Below are positions 13,201 through 24,777 of a DNA stretch of 64,000 nucleotides, piece after piece. The notes beneath the pieces were generated by a model. It was not told the origin of the DNA, did not search any database, and saw nothing but the letters and a program-made list of their open reading frames with translations. Position 1 is the stretch's first letter; each line of letters begins with the position of its first letter. A program made the translations under genes and the position numbers. Source of the stretch: Hexactinellida sp. DTS-2022 (lineage: Eukaryota > Porifera > Hexactinellida); assembly GCA_028753945.1 (NCBI GenBank), contig JAPNXP010000007.1:3906001-3970000 (forward strand). Reading direction: 5' to 3'.

Positions 13201-13207
13201 TATAAAC

Positions 13208-13838
13208 CAAGGGTGGGGTTGTTAACCGTTCTGAGGCTACAGGTATGATTCGTTTTGTTTATACTACAGTGTAGGACTCAGTATTATAAAGTATTACCCC
13301 ATAAGTAGTACATTAACTAATACATTTTGCAATTTGGGAAAGTAAGAAACAGTGTAGTTACAGAAAATATATAATGTGGTCATTGTGGTGATGAGAAATG
13401 GGTTTATGATCATCATTTCCAACAAAATTCAGATATTTTTAATTATTTATACGTACTTCCTCGCTAATACCAACAGAGGTGTTCCGATTTAAAAAATCCT
13501 GTTCCGATTAGTGAATTCGTTCGGGTTAGTGAAGTGATACATTTTCTATTGGCCTCATAACATGAGATTCCGATAATTTCGATCAAACCTTTTTAATCCA
13601 AACTAAACATGTAGTATACTATCTAAATAATTGTCTGAGACTTATTAATTTAGAATTCCATTGTAATATACGTTGGATCTCCTGTTCGGACTAGCGAGGA
13701 TGTCTGTAAGATAATTTCCAAATAATACTGCTGATTATCAATAGACTGGCTAACTGGTTAGCCAAATCTGTAACCGCTAACCGATATTTAATAGCAACAG
13801 TTAAGCGGTTAGCCAGCCGGTTAACAGATCCAGCCTTG
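13208..13838. mobile_element. GTTAACC-rich MITE, interrupted
   Basis: The ends are CAAGGGTGGGGTTGTTAACC and ...CCAGCCTTG. The flanks share TATAAAC (7 bp, 13201-13207 and 13839-13845). The right part has several GGTTAACCGG-like inverted motifs. A pogo-like MITE (13452-13706) is inserted inside. The class is probably hAT-like, but a 7-bp rather than 8-bp match leaves this open. Confidence 0.7.
13452..13706. mobile_element. pogo/Tigger-like MITE, inverted copy
   Basis: It is homologous in reverse orientation to 14368-14697 (shared TCCGATTAGTGAATTCGTTC-type sequence) and flanked by TA on both sides. Its ends are more diverged than those of the 14368 copy. Confidence 0.7.
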
Positions 13839-14066
13839 TATAAACAATAGTTAAGGGTGGGATTGGTTAACCGTTTGGGACCACGGTTACGATTGTCTTC
13901 ACACTACGGTTAACCGGTTAACCGCCACTGAAAGTTATAACAAAATATATGGACATTTCGCAGAAAATATATAATTTGTAGTAACGAAAAAGACATTCCT
14001 TTAGCCAAGTACTCTATAAGTACAATTAACTGCGTACAAGTTTATCACTTCAGGTTACTTCTACAC

Positions 14067-14302
14067 CAGGCCTTCATCTGGGTGCGCGGAGCGCACCCAG
14101 GGGTGCGTGATTTTAAGGAAAATGCTGGAAGGGTGCGTGAAATTGGAATTAATTTGGGTGCGCACTGCGCACCCAGAGTATTTCTAATACTAATTTTGGC
14201 CTTTTTTTGGTAAATGTACTATTTTTGGCAAATTTGGGTGCGCGATTGAAAAATCAACATCACCTAGGGTGCGCGGATCTCTTAGGGCTAGATGAAGGCC
14301 TG
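14067..14302. mobile_element. hAT-type MITE (236 bp)
   Basis: The ends CAGGCCTTCATCTGGGTGCG and ...TAGATGAAGGCCTG are flanked by the perfect 8-bp duplication TTCTACAC (14059-14066, 14303-14310). The interior repeats GGGTGCGCG motifs. Confidence 0.93.
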
Positions 14303-14367
14303 TTCTACACTGTTGTCACCAAACATATATCATGTGACTATGGGTAATAAGATAAACAATTATTATA

Positions 14368-14697
14368 CAGTACACCCTCGCTAATCCGAACCCCGCTAAT
14401 CCGAACCCTCGCTAATCCGAACAGGAGAAACCAAAATATTCTCTTAATTAAAGAGGGGAAAAATCGTTAATTGCAATGGAAGTATAAAAAATAAGTCTCA
14501 GGCAAGTATTTTAAGGAGTACACTAGATGTTTAGTGCGGATTAACAAGGTTTGTACAAGTTTGGTTCGGATTATCGAGATTCTCATTTCTAGATGCCCAT
14601 AGAAAATGCATTACTTCACTAATCCGGACGAATTCACTAATCGGAACAGAAGATTTTGAATCGGAACACCTCTGTTCGGATTAGCGAGGGTGTACAG
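14368..14697. mobile_element. pogo/Tigger-like MITE (330 bp)
   Basis: The ends are CAGTACACCCTCGCTAATCC and GGATTAGCGAGGGTGTACAG with TA on each side. The left end repeats CGCTAATCCGAAC three times. It is non-coding and the best-preserved of three copies in the window. Confidence 0.85.
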
Positions 14698-14839
14698 TAT
14701 TCTGAACAAAATGCGTGCAAATTCACACTTTTATCCAAAAATTTGTACTTTGAATTGTAATATTAACATATCGATTAACTGATCAATAAAATCCGTAACA
14801 GTTAACCGGTATTAGCGGCGGTTAACCGAATCCAGCTTG

Positions 14840-15319
14840 ATTTAATATTTTCTGAAGGACGAAATGTAGCAGTAGTAAGGAATAAAAACAAAGCTGAACC
14901 TTACTAATTATGTAGTATAAATAAATGTTCTATTGTGTTGATCAGCATGGGCGGTTAACCGGTTAACCGTGGCGAGAAATTGAATTGTAACCGTAGCCCC
15001 AGAATTTACCATTGAAAAAATATTGGGAACAAGAAGATGCTCTCTCTCCCCTCCCCCTGACTTGAGGGTGATTTCAATTTTAAGATCGATATAGCTATAG
15101 GTCTTCATCGATGAAATATGTATCAGAAAATGTGTTCCATAAATATTAACTAGGTTTAACGCTCATGACCATGTTTTGAGTTTAGTAGTTCCTTTTGGTG
15201 TAATAACAATATTGATATAATGAAATATACGTAAATTAAATACAAAATGAAAATGTATAAAATATAGAGTATCTCGGATAAATATTGAGGATGCCAACGC
15301 GGTATAAATATCATAATTG
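14840..15319. other. No gene; GTTAACC fragment
   Basis: Contains one GCGGTTAACCGGTTAACCGT patch at about 14950-14970 related to the neighbouring MITEs. Nothing else recognised. Confidence 0.45.
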
Positions 15320-15493
15320 ATCTAAGGCAGTGATTCCCAAATTTTTTCCAAAAAAGGTCAGGATAATACCCCACTTTTGGTATACTTCCCTCCAGCACTA
15401 CAATGTAGAATTTGGGAATTGAAATAACTGAAAAACTAAGTGAAATATAAATAACATTGTCAATGAGAACTGTCATTATTATCAATACTAGGT

Positions 15494-16484
15494 ATTTTTA
15501 ATGTGCTGAATATACTATAGTATAGTGGCCCAGTTCTAATCTTACTACTCTGGTATATTATTATTGGTCCGTAGCTCATTCACAGAACAGAGTTAAATTA
15601 ACTAAGAGCACAAATTTTCAGGATAGGTGTCTCATGGGTTACAGATGTGCACCTGAGGTCACGATTTTTGATTAAAATTCTTTGGACACATTTTTACACC
15701 TGTTTAATGTTAGAAAAGGAACAATAAATAGTGCATTAATATTCAATTTATATGCATTCGAACGAGGATTTAATTCCACACCCTTTCACAGTGCACGAAT
15801 TTTCAAAGTGGGCTTCGTTTGTGCCACAATTGACTTGAAAAGTTCTTTTGTTTACTAACTTCATTTTAATTAAAAGTGTTAAATGTAATTCTATTGTTCA
15901 AACTTGCGATAATTATATTGATTCAACCTTTGAGATCGAGTAGTTCTATTTTCTAATTGAAAACTAGATTCTACATACGATAAGAACGACAGATTAAGTG
16001 AATATATTTCAATCTGCAAGAATACTCTTGTACTATTAATATACAGACGTAATTAATTATACTGAATTCAAATAGTAATTAACATATAGAAACGCTTCCA
16101 ATTTCTATATAGAGGTTGTCGAGTATACGGAATTGAAATATGATAGCCAAATTCAATAAAAATTACTCTTTATGACAAATAATTAAACTAAGTAAATTTA
16201 AGTTGACATTGAAATTGGTGTTAAATTAAAAATAATATCAATAATTATTTATAATAATTTGCTAAATAACATTAATCTCAGAGAAGATAGAAACCAACTT
16301 CAAATTGATCAATTGATCCTTAGCCACGTAACACCTCTACAAATCAATCTTGAGACATTGAAGTAATGATGACATCGTCAAAAAATGTGTTTTCACAATT
16401 TGGTCAGTAATATATTTTGAATGGGTTGGTTGGTGTTGGGTGAACACCCAACACGCACATAAAAATGCCGATACATCAATTACC
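15494..16484. other. Inserted DNA, no gene seen
   Basis: Part of the material inside the split hAT MITE. It is AT-rich, with no coding region and no terminal repeats that I could identify. A small hairpin (TTGGGTGAACACCCAA) lies near 16436-16452. Confidence 0.45.
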
Positions 16485-16910
16485 TTATTATAGGAAATTA
16501 ACGCGCCATTAAATTAACGCGAGTTTCTCCAAATCGCGTTCATTTCCTTCGCGATAATTTCATGGAGCGTTAATTTCCATGACATAAGTTACCTGCTATT
16601 AAGCAAAATTATACAATGGATGGAAAAACTTCCGAGCTACATATTTTCAAATGTGCAACTAGGTTGAAAGGATATACCAAGTCTATCAAGAATATTGGAA
16701 GCCTATTTGGGCACAATAAATAGTATTTAATGAGGAAATTAATTAATAATCCTGAAATTTCTATAAAATGTATTCGCGTTAATTTCATGTATACATGAAA
16801 TTAACGCGAATTAATTTTATAAAAAATTATAAAAAATTGAAAATGTTCAGCTCCAATTAGCGTTAATTTCCTTCGCGTTAATTTCATGGCGCGTTAATTT
16901 CCTATAATAA
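16485..16910. mobile_element. MITE with AATTAACGCG termini
   Basis: Inverted ends TTATTATAGGAAATTAACGC on both sides. The ends and the centre carry repeated CGCGTTAATTTC motifs. About 425 bp, non-coding. The class is uncertain: TA/TTA duplication would suit Tc1/mariner or Harbinger. Confidence 0.75.
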
Positions 16911-16921
16911 TGTATTATATC

Positions 16922-17076
16922 CAGGGTTGCATACAGGTTTTTAGGTCAGGGGGGTTGGTTAAAGAAATAAGGGGGGCGAAGCCCATCCAACTAAGGGGTC
17001 CGGGGCAGCCCAGGGGGGGCAAAAGGAAACCCAGGGGGGGCGAAAGCCCCCCCGCCCCCCCCTAAATGCAGCCCTG
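16922..17076. mobile_element. hAT-like MITE with 5-bp duplication
   Basis: The ends are CAGGGTTGCAT and ATGCAGCCCTG, flanked by ATATC (16917-16921, 17077-17081). The interior is nearly pure G/C runs (GGGGGGGC, CCCCCCC). A 5-bp rather than 8-bp duplication is known for the hAT5 group. Confidence 0.75.
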
Positions 17077-17099
17077 ATATCGATACTATTAAAACACAA

Positions 17100-17592
17100 G
17101 GATGGGTATGTGGGTATGTGTATATATTTGTTTGTATGTTACGAGTTGATTGAAGAAAGTGGACGGTTTCCAAATGTGATTTTCGGCATATAGGGGTAAC
17201 TTTTGGTACCCGCCAACAAGTTGAGGATTCCACTCAAGATTTCTCACACCTCGACAAGTTATGACGTCATTGTCACATTTCGAGAACCCTTAAAATTCAC
17301 TTAATCGCACACAATTCGCGCCCTTTAATAGGAGAGAAAAATCTGAAAATTTAATAGAACATGTACATTTATGATGCGGACACGTTGGTCACACCAGATC
17401 GCCACTATGCTAACTCATTTTCGCATGATGACGTAATCATTAAAATTCCACATTGTTAAATTTGACTATTTAGGCCTATTTACGCTTTATAATCAATGTT
17501 AGAAGTGTATAAACCACACATCAACCGCGAAGCGGTTCGTGTGTGGTTGTGTTCTGCCGCGAAGCGACCTAGCAAGCGAAGCGCGCTAGTTA
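17100..17592 (+). repeat. Interspersed repeat family F, copy 1
   Basis: About 490 bp shared with 24082-24614, 24778-25313 (reverse) and 53041-57078 (interrupted). Shared landmarks are TTATGACGTCATTGTCACAT, GATGCGGACACGTTGGTCAC, GCATGATGACGTAATCA and TTTAGGCCTATTTACGC. The 3' end is a GC-rich block with CGCGAAGCG motifs ending GCGCGCTAG. No protein is encoded. The class is unresolved: the ACTAGCG end could be CACTA-like, while a hairpin followed by CTAG could be Helitron-like. Confidence 0.75.
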
Positions 17593-18600
17593 TACTGAAA
17601 CTTGAATATCTTTGAAATTAAGTGAGCTAAAACGAAACTATCAACCTACTATGGGTCGCTACATTGCGAAACACCTTACTGAAATGGTTTAACACCTTCA
17701 TAGACATGATGACGTGTCGAATTTCTTTCCAAAATTGGAGCTGTGCAGACAGCATTTTCTTTTGGAGGCACCAGCCAGTAGCCACCAAACGATAGTGCTT
17801 ACAAAGGGAAATGCGTCGGGACAGCTGCAATTTGGGATTTTAATTACTCAGTGATTAAATCATTCAGTGAGACAAAGTAATCCAGAAGTTTTCATTAATA
17901 GATCTAAGTATACCTATGTAGAATTCCTCCCCGAGGATGGCCAAATTCTTCCCAGGTTGGGAACCACTGATCTAAGGTAACAATAATTGGTTATCATATT
18001 TATCTCAGTAATTACTTAGGGTTTATAATAAAATGGCCTGCGCCCTCACTCCTTGGTTGGTTTTCTTTAGGTTTGCATTCGAAACAACCCAACAAAGGAG
18101 TCTGGCCATGTACTTTCAGCCAAATATGCATGAGCTAACAAATAATTATCGTTAAGCATATCTGGTACATTTTTGTGTCTATTCAACAGTAAATCAATTT
18201 CGAATGTATAGCATACACTCATAAGTCATAATCCCTGGTCCATGTGATTTATAATCAGACGTAACTCCTATATTGCGAAGTTTAATCTATAACAAACTAA
18301 ATCAATTAAACAATATCTTGCAATTAGTTTGAATGACATCCCTTATCTTGCAGTTTACTTCAGCAGACAGCATTTCCTTATGGAGGCAATATACCTACTG
18401 ACCAAATATTGCGCCTTCAAAAGAAAATCCTGTCTAAATCAGTTATAATTATAAAATTTCACCAACTTTCATCAATGTGTTCATCATCTGTACAGATAAT
18501 AACAAAGATAGTGGTTAAAAAAAATAAATCCTAATTACCGGTATATAAGATTTGAAATTAAGTAAAAGTATAAAGGAAAATATTATAATTATAATTTGAG
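17593..18600. other. No gene seen; flank downstream of kinase exon
   Basis: Two related short segments contain GCAGACAGCATTT and TGGAGGCA (about 17745-17770 and 18365-18390). I looked here on the minus strand for the next exon of the Roco kinase (activation segment onward) and did not find it. Confidence 0.45.
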
Positions 18601-18616
18601 AATGTAATCAACTTAC

Positions 18617-21154
18617 AGTAGGTTCAATAGATTGAGTTGTTTTCGAAACCACTTCAGGGGCCATGTAACCTGGAGTACCCATTGCAGCTCGTAGTTTGTT
18701 TCCCATATTAGAATAAATATAAACTAGTCCATAATCTGCAATTTTAAGATGTACTTCTTTATGATCAATGATACCGTTCCTATCGGGAAGTGGATAACTC
18801 CATATCAATAAATTGTCAGGTTTTAAATCCATATGTATAATTTTCAATTCATCATGGAGGTAAAGAAGACCAGTACACAATTCCTCAAGAGTCTTCAAAA
18901 TAATGTCATATTGAATATAAGACTGGTGGAATATATAGAGTTCTAAGATATTTTTCAAACTACCAAGAGGTGCCATTTCAAAAATCAAATAGAAATAAGT
19001 TTCCAAGTTAACACTTAGTAGCTCTACAACATTAGGGTGGTTAAGTTTAATGCAAAAAGACATTTCATTGAGAATTGCTGAATGCATTTCAAGTAATTCC
19101 TGTTCAGTGTATTTTTCTTCCCTCAGAAAATGAAAAAAGTTTTCGGCTTTTTGTTCAGGGTATTTTACCAAAAATTTGAGAGCTACTACACATTTTTCAG
19201 TAATAATTTCTTCTGGGCACGTGAGGTCTTTATTTCCTTCTTCATCAAAGTTGCAATCGCTTGTCAATGTATTATTATCATTCTCTTTAAATGAACCTAT
19301 ATTAATCTGCATTCGAGTATTTTCTTCACCAATATGATTTTCAAAATTATACTCTATTTCATCATTCTCTTCGTTTATGATGGTAGGAAATCCATTTTGT
19401 GACTTTCTACCTTTCATACAAAGCAATGTCCCTTTGCAAACTAGTCCAAATCCTCCTACTCCTAGAATTTCGTTAGAATGGATTTCCAATCCAAATGAAT
19501 TTTGAGCAAGTTTATTGCGCATGTGTAGAAAAAGTAGATCAGGACAAGTTATCTGAAAATTGTCCCAAGCATGAGTTGGACAAAACTTCCTCATTTTTCC
19601 GTATCTAGATTTTATGCACTCTTCTGAAGAAAATATGTTAACCCTTTTCTTACCAAAGTATACATAACTACCACTCATGTCACTCACTGCCCGAAGAGAG
19701 GCCTCCTTATCGTCTAAATCTTCTTTCCCTCGAGAGCAATTTTGACAAGGGGTATAAAAGATTAGTGGATCTCTTTTCCCATCTTCTGTTGAGACAAAAT
19801 GAGCCATATTCCTGTACCAATTGCTTAGTAGAGTTTTATAATGTTCTGAAAGCTTGTGTAATAAAATAGCTGCATCTGGAAGTATATCCTTAATGCTATC
19901 AATTATTAGAATTTGAGCTGGATTACTTCGTTCATTTGAACATTCTACTCCGCTTTTGGAATCAATATAAAAAACTGACCAAACAAGAAGATTGATATGG
20001 ACAAGTATATGAAAGTAATGCTTTATCAGACCTGGTACTTTATCATAGCGATTTATAGTGCTTGATTCATCAATTAAAACTTCAAGCAATGTACAACCCT
20101 TGTAATGTATTTCAAATGTTGACTTTGAAAGGCAATATTTCAAGTTTGTATGCATTGTAGTTTCCTTAATATTAAATAGTTGCTGTATAGTTTCATCCCC
20201 TCTCAATCTTGAAATCAATCGAGCCCAAAATCCATACGGTACATGATCTAGAAACCACAACCTTTCTATGTGATATAGATCAGTGTCAATATCTTCAAGA
20301 TTCCTAAAGTCAATCATTGGTATATCTAAATAAATATGACGTTCAGGTAAGAATGAAGGCACAAGAATTTGACCATGATCAATCCTCAAGACAACTTCAA
20401 ATTTTTCCAATAACTCAACGTAAGTTTCCATCCATTCACTAAGCTGTTGGTTTTTATTATGCAAGTATTCTTTAAGCTCACATCCTTCAACTATCCCAGT
20501 ATCAAGTAGTTTCAAAAGAAATGCTTCAGTATGATTTTCTTCTTCTTTCTTCTGTTGCTCTCCTCGCTTTAAAGAATGTGAAGGAGTTGTTAGCTTATTA
20601 TGAGACCCATTTCGATTCTCTGGTGTAGGCCGAAGGTGGTGATCACGAATGAGGACGGCCATACTCTTAGATAACCACTGAGGGTCCAAAAAGTATAAAT
20701 CTTTGAGGCGAGTTGTTTCGAAATTGAGAACTAGTCCTAAATGGTGAAGATATTCTAATCCATCTTGCAATAAATCCTTTTCGTCAAAATGATGTATACC
20801 AATCATTGTCCACATTTCTTCAGAATTAAGAAATGGAAGTTTATTGTTTTTCTTCATTTCTTTTGCCCTTTGTTTAATGTCCTCCTCTAGGTCTTGATAA
20901 ATTACTGGAACCTTCTGGTTAATAAAAGCATTTGCATGGTTTTGCTTTAATTTTGGTTTATAAGTAACCTGACTACTTGTAGTACCAATATGCAGATGAG
21001 AAGCAACTTCAAATATTGCCTTCTTCAAACTTTTGACCTGTTCTTTATTGCTTGCGATCATACCGGGTTTGCAGGTAATAAAACATATGTCTGCAATCAT
21101 TGGAAATGGGCCTTTATCAGGATGGTATTTTACCAAAATTTCTTGTGCAAGGTT
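18617..21154 (-). CDS. Roco (LRRK-like) gene: COR and kinase exon
   Basis: A single 2,538-bp exon (846 codons, phase 0 at both ends). Acceptor TATGTAG precedes 21154 and donor GTAAGT is at 18616-18611. About residues 1-60 finish the ROC GTPase domain. Residues 80-460 form the COR domain (YLHHLGLVLNF, LYFLDPQWL, PERHIYLD). A cysteine-bearing linker follows (PCQNC). The protein kinase starts near 560 with the glycine loop GVGGFG, Lys in VVALKF at about 660, HMDLKPDN at 774-781, DYG at 807-809 and GTPGYMAPE. DYG in place of DFG is typical of LRRK kinases; HMD in place of HRD is unusual. An acidic insert of roughly 75 residues separates the glycine loop from the VALK lysine. The kinase C-lobe must lie in further exons not seen here. 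LRRK1/LRRK2 relatives are GTP-regulated Ser/Thr kinases. The frame is intact, so it is probably a working gene. Confidence 0.93.
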
Positions 21155-21230
21155 CTACATAGATACAATAAAATTTGAATAAATGATATGTGTCTAATAC
21201 AAAATAAATACATACAATAATAGGGATGCG

Positions 21231-21818
21231 CCGGATCCGGCGGTATCCAGGAAGATACTCTCCTGAACTGGTTCCGGACTTGTACAATAATTAATATTTG
21301 ATTTGATTATAGCACAAATCTTTTAGGACTGAACACGGGATAAACCTGGACGATGTCACTGCTGTCATTAGTGTCATAACTGTTTCCCCACCCATTTACA
21401 GGGAAAATAGAAATATGGAATTAAATTCCTCATTATATTCCCCCATTTTCTACGCATCTGGCTGTCACGGTGCCAGGTACTGTACATACATTTTACAGAT
21501 TAAAAGGTACTATGCAGGAAGAAAAAAAATTAAATACGTGAAATTGAAAATGATGTTAATATTAATTAAGGAGTATTTGTATCAGGTAAAGAAATTATAC
21601 ATGAATCTCAACTTTGGGTGAGGGATCTTTATCCGAATAATGTACATTGTAAAGCGTAAGTATATACCATGTATTCATTACTACCTGATCTTTATTTCGA
21701 TATTTCCGTTCAAAACTGGTCAGAATCCGGTAAGATCTGATTCATGGCTGATCCAAAAGCCAGGATTTGGTAAGATCATGTTCCGGGCGGTATCATAAAC
21801 TGCATCCGTGCATCTCTT
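21231..21818. mobile_element. Probable hAT MITE, GATGC ends
   Basis: The left end is TAGGGATGCGCCGGATCCGG and the right end reads, in reverse, AGAGATGCACGGATGC. Both halves carry GGTATC and CCGG motifs. TAGGGATGCACCGAT-like ends are usual for one hAT group. A clear target duplication was not found. Confidence 0.55.
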
Positions 21819-22069
21819 TTCAATAATAAATTCACTATATTTTCACAACTAAGTTACTTCTGCTAATACTGCAATATTGAGGATCATGCTTAAGGTTGGA
21901 TTTTCAACTGTTAACCGGTTAACGACCGATTATACTCAGCACTTAAAATTCCAGCTCAATCCCAAAATAACACTAAACAAGATTCAACTTAGTGTCACAT
22001 TAGTGTTCTTAACGCAAACTTAATATAGCTCACTTGAAAACCATATTAATACAGAACATTTTATATATG
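21819..22069. other. No gene seen; GTTAACC fragment
   Basis: Contains one TGTTAACCGGTTAACGACCG motif near 21910 related to the MITEs at 13-15 kb. Confidence 0.4.
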
Positions 22070-22664
22070 CAGGGCCGTAGGAGCAGGTTCGGCAGGTGGG
22101 TCATGGCCGCACCAATAATTTAGTGACCACACAAATATTCTGGAACACATTTAAGTCACCGACAACTATAGGAGCGGCATAATGGTATTGGTGAACACAA
22201 CTGCGTGCTGCTGCCACCGCCAAACTGTTCGTACCATTATTATAATATCGTATTTGTAAGTTGTAACCATTAGATCCTTTACCAAGTAGCAAGAACTCTT
22301 GCTACTCTTCAATAAAGACTGTTTAAAATTTTATTAGTATTATTGAGTTTTTGAATTTCCCTTAGTGGAGTAACTTAAAACATAGAGTAAAGCGCGTATA
22401 AAGAAGAAAAGATTCATGTATGTTTATAATAAATATAGTGACGTTAGTGATCAGTTGAATAGTTCTTTCAACAGCTTGTTTATGGCATGGATATCCTGAA
22501 ATTCCGATTGGTGTACACACACTACTAAGTAGTATGTACATCTTTTGAAGGTGTTTTGTAAAAGGCAGTTCTGTGATAAGAGATGTTTCCCAATCAATTA
22601 TATCCACGTATGTTTCAGCTGTGAACTGTGCCGCACCAATAAATGTTGGCGTGCTACGGGCCTA
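22070..22664. mobile_element. Possible hAT MITE, GGCCGTAG ends
   Basis: The left end is CAGGGCCGTAGGAGC and the right end, in reverse, TAGGCCCGTAGCACGCC. GCCGCACC recurs near both ends. No clear target duplication, so this is tentative. Confidence 0.45.
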
Positions 22665-23071
22665 ATATGACGATGAGTATTTATTGTTAAAATATAATAT
22701 TTGGGGAAAATAGTAAAATTTTACACTATCACAGAACTGCGTAGTGACAGCTAAAATTAAAAAAACTAATAGCTAATAAATGAGTAAACACACGACGTTA
22801 GGAGAATTAAACCGACCACACACAGTGCGGCAACATGTGTAAATAGTTAATTTCCTGCTTGTATCAAATAACGTGTTTAAGAAGTAAATTAATTTACAAT
22901 ATAGTAAATTCTCACATTCATTCAACAAATTGAATATATAAATCTATACTTAAATTAAATAAAACATAATTGCTCAAACCTTAAATTGAATTATTTCGTG
23001 CAAATTATCTGGAAAATATAATTATATAGAATTCCTTAAAAATAAATATATTGGATCAGAATGCTTTATTT
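22665..23071. other. No gene seen
   Basis: AT-rich intron sequence without recognisable features. Confidence 0.45.
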
Positions 23072-23079
23072 GTTTGAAG

Positions 23080-23393
23080 TAGTGTTGTAAATTTCCAAAG
23101 ATTTTGTTTCTATGGAAATTTCTGGAAAGATTAAATATTTCAAATTATGCTTAGGAACTATTATTTGAATTTGCCAAAATCTTTGTGCTACTTAAGTTAG
23201 ACTGTCATGAGGGAGAATAACAAGCGCACAGTAACAACTCCACATTATAGATATGGTTTTCAAAATTAAAAAAACTAGGTACAGTATATATAATAATTTT
23301 TCCTTGTAAAATTTCCGGAAATTCAGCTATTTTTTGGAAATTTCCGGAAAAATTCCAGAATTTTCCTAGGAAATTTCCGACGTTACAACACTA
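23080..23393. mobile_element. hAT-type MITE, TAGTGTTGTAA ends
   Basis: Inverted ends TAGTGTTGTAA and TTACAACACTA are flanked by the perfect 8-bp duplication GTTTGAAG (23072-23079, 23394-23401). The interior carries repeated GGAAATTTCC motifs and CGCACAGTAACAACTC, both shared with 43898-44171. Confidence 0.93.
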
Positions 23394-23568
23394 GTTTGAA
23401 GAATGAAAATATTACTGTATTTTATGAAAATCTAAGGTCTTATAGGCCCGAAAAAATATTAAAAAACAATAATACCAAAATACAATATTGATGTGGCTGC
23501 ACGGGCAGTTACTTTATATGTAAATAGGTCATCAATACTATTTAAACACAAGGCTGCATTTTTCTATA

Positions 23569-23750
23569 CAGTCAACTCCGCTTAATAGAGTCACCTTGGG
23601 ACCAGATCGCTTTGACCCGAATAAGCGGTGAAATCTATTAACCGAAAATATTTTAAGCCAAAATGTAAACCAGTCCTATAAATCTTGTGATATTTTTACC
23701 CGATTAAGCAGTGAAATCTATTACCCGGTGGCTCTATTAAGCGGAGTCGT
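23569..23750. mobile_element. pogo/Tigger-like MITE (182 bp)
   Basis: It starts CAGTCAACTCCGCTTAATAG and ends CTATTAAGCGGAGTCGT, with TA on both sides. The repeated AATAAGCGGTGAAATCTATT-like interior is typical of pogo-group MITEs. Confidence 0.8.
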
Positions 23751-24081
23751 TAAAGCCACAAAAATTGTGGATATATTTTCTTCCACTATATCCACTAATT
23801 ACTTGATTTCAATGTGTGATACATTCAGCCCGAGTATTAGGTTGATCAGTTGCCATATGTTTGAAAACAGACTTCATTTTACATTTAGAATGTGTTCAGC
23901 AGTATCAGAAGCAGCAGATTAGGTGTTATCATAACAAAGGAATCCGTCTTAACACAAGAGAATTATACCTTATTCATTATTCATTATTCATCAACACCAT
24001 ATTGTGACCTTTGTTCCAAATTCCAATCACAGACTCCTTTAGATAAGGACTGGAACGTCCCGATATCGGGGTTTTAACTTG
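23751..24081. other. No gene seen
   Basis: AT-rich intron sequence; no repeat ends recognised. Confidence 0.4.
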
Positions 24082-24614
24082 AGTCTGAGAGGCTCCAATT
24101 TTTTAAATTGATAAAGCATTAGGTTTCCAGTTTCCAAATGTGATTTGTGGCGAATAGGGGTAACTTTTGGCGCCCGCCAACAAGTTGAAGTTTCCACTCA
24201 ATTTTCTCACACTTCCACAAGTTATGACGTCATTGTCACATTTCGAGAACTGTGAAAATTCACTTAATTGCACATAAGTCCCGCCCTCTAAGAGATAAAA
24301 ATCTCAAAATTAATAGAATATGCACATTAATGATGCGGGCACGTTGGTCACACCAGATTGTCAATATGCTTACTCATTATCGCATGATGACGTAGTCACT
24401 AAAATTTCACATTGTTAAATATGGCTATTTAGGCCTATTTACGCTGTATAATCAATGTTAGAAGTATATAAACCATACACCAACCGCTTCGCGGTCCGCG
24501 AAGCGACTTAGCAAGTGAAGCGACTTAGCAAGTGGAGCGAATTAGCAAGTGAAGCGACTTAGCAAGTGGAGCGACTTAGCAAGTGAAGCGACCTAGCAAG
24601 TGAAGCGCGCTAGT
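24082..24614 (+). repeat. Family F repeat, copy 2, with tandem tail
   Basis: Homologous to copy 1. Its end is expanded into about seven tandem 16-bp units of the type AGCGACTTAGCAAGTG (about 24497-24605), ending GCGCGCTAG. Its left border (CCAATTTTTTAAATTGATAAAG) matches the right border of copy 3, which is inverted 165 bp away. Confidence 0.8.
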
Positions 24615-24777
24615 ATATATAATATGCATATGTATATATTCTGGTATTGTTAATCGACTCCTAGTATAGTCTGTAAAGTCCAAATTTGATAAATTGATAG
24701 CTTCTTCTATTTACATTAAGATTTAAAATATCCCAGTAAATATACTTCGTAAATATCCTTGATTAGATCACTAGCGT

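Larger units (their letters stand above)
13850..14839. mobile_element. Second GTTAACC-rich MITE with two insertions
   Basis: It starts with TAAGGGTGGGATTGGTTAAC and ends ...CCGAATCCAGCTTG, matching the family at 13208-13838. It contains a hAT MITE (14067-14302) and a pogo-like MITE (14368-14697). Without these it would be about 420 bp. Confidence 0.65.
15328..17969. mobile_element. hAT MITE split by later insertions
   Basis: The left half (15328-15493) starts CAGTGATTCCCAAATTTTTT. The right half (about 17840-17969) ends GGTTGGGAACCACTG. The outer flanks carry the same 8-bp duplication ATCTAAGG (15320-15327, 17970-17977). The two halves together align with the intact copy at 41423-41739. About 2.3 kb of later DNA separates them, including a MITE (16485-16910), a hAT-like MITE (16922-17076) and an F repeat (about 17100-17592). 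Confidence 0.9.

Noticed and set aside
15156..15485. 109-codon minus-strand open frame with a hydrophobic end
   Set aside because: It covers the left half of a split hAT MITE and AT-rich flank; no recognisable domain.
16991..17233. Minus-strand open frame with Gly- and Pro-rich stretch
   Set aside because: It is produced by the G/C runs of the hAT-like MITE at 16922-17076 and the F repeat.
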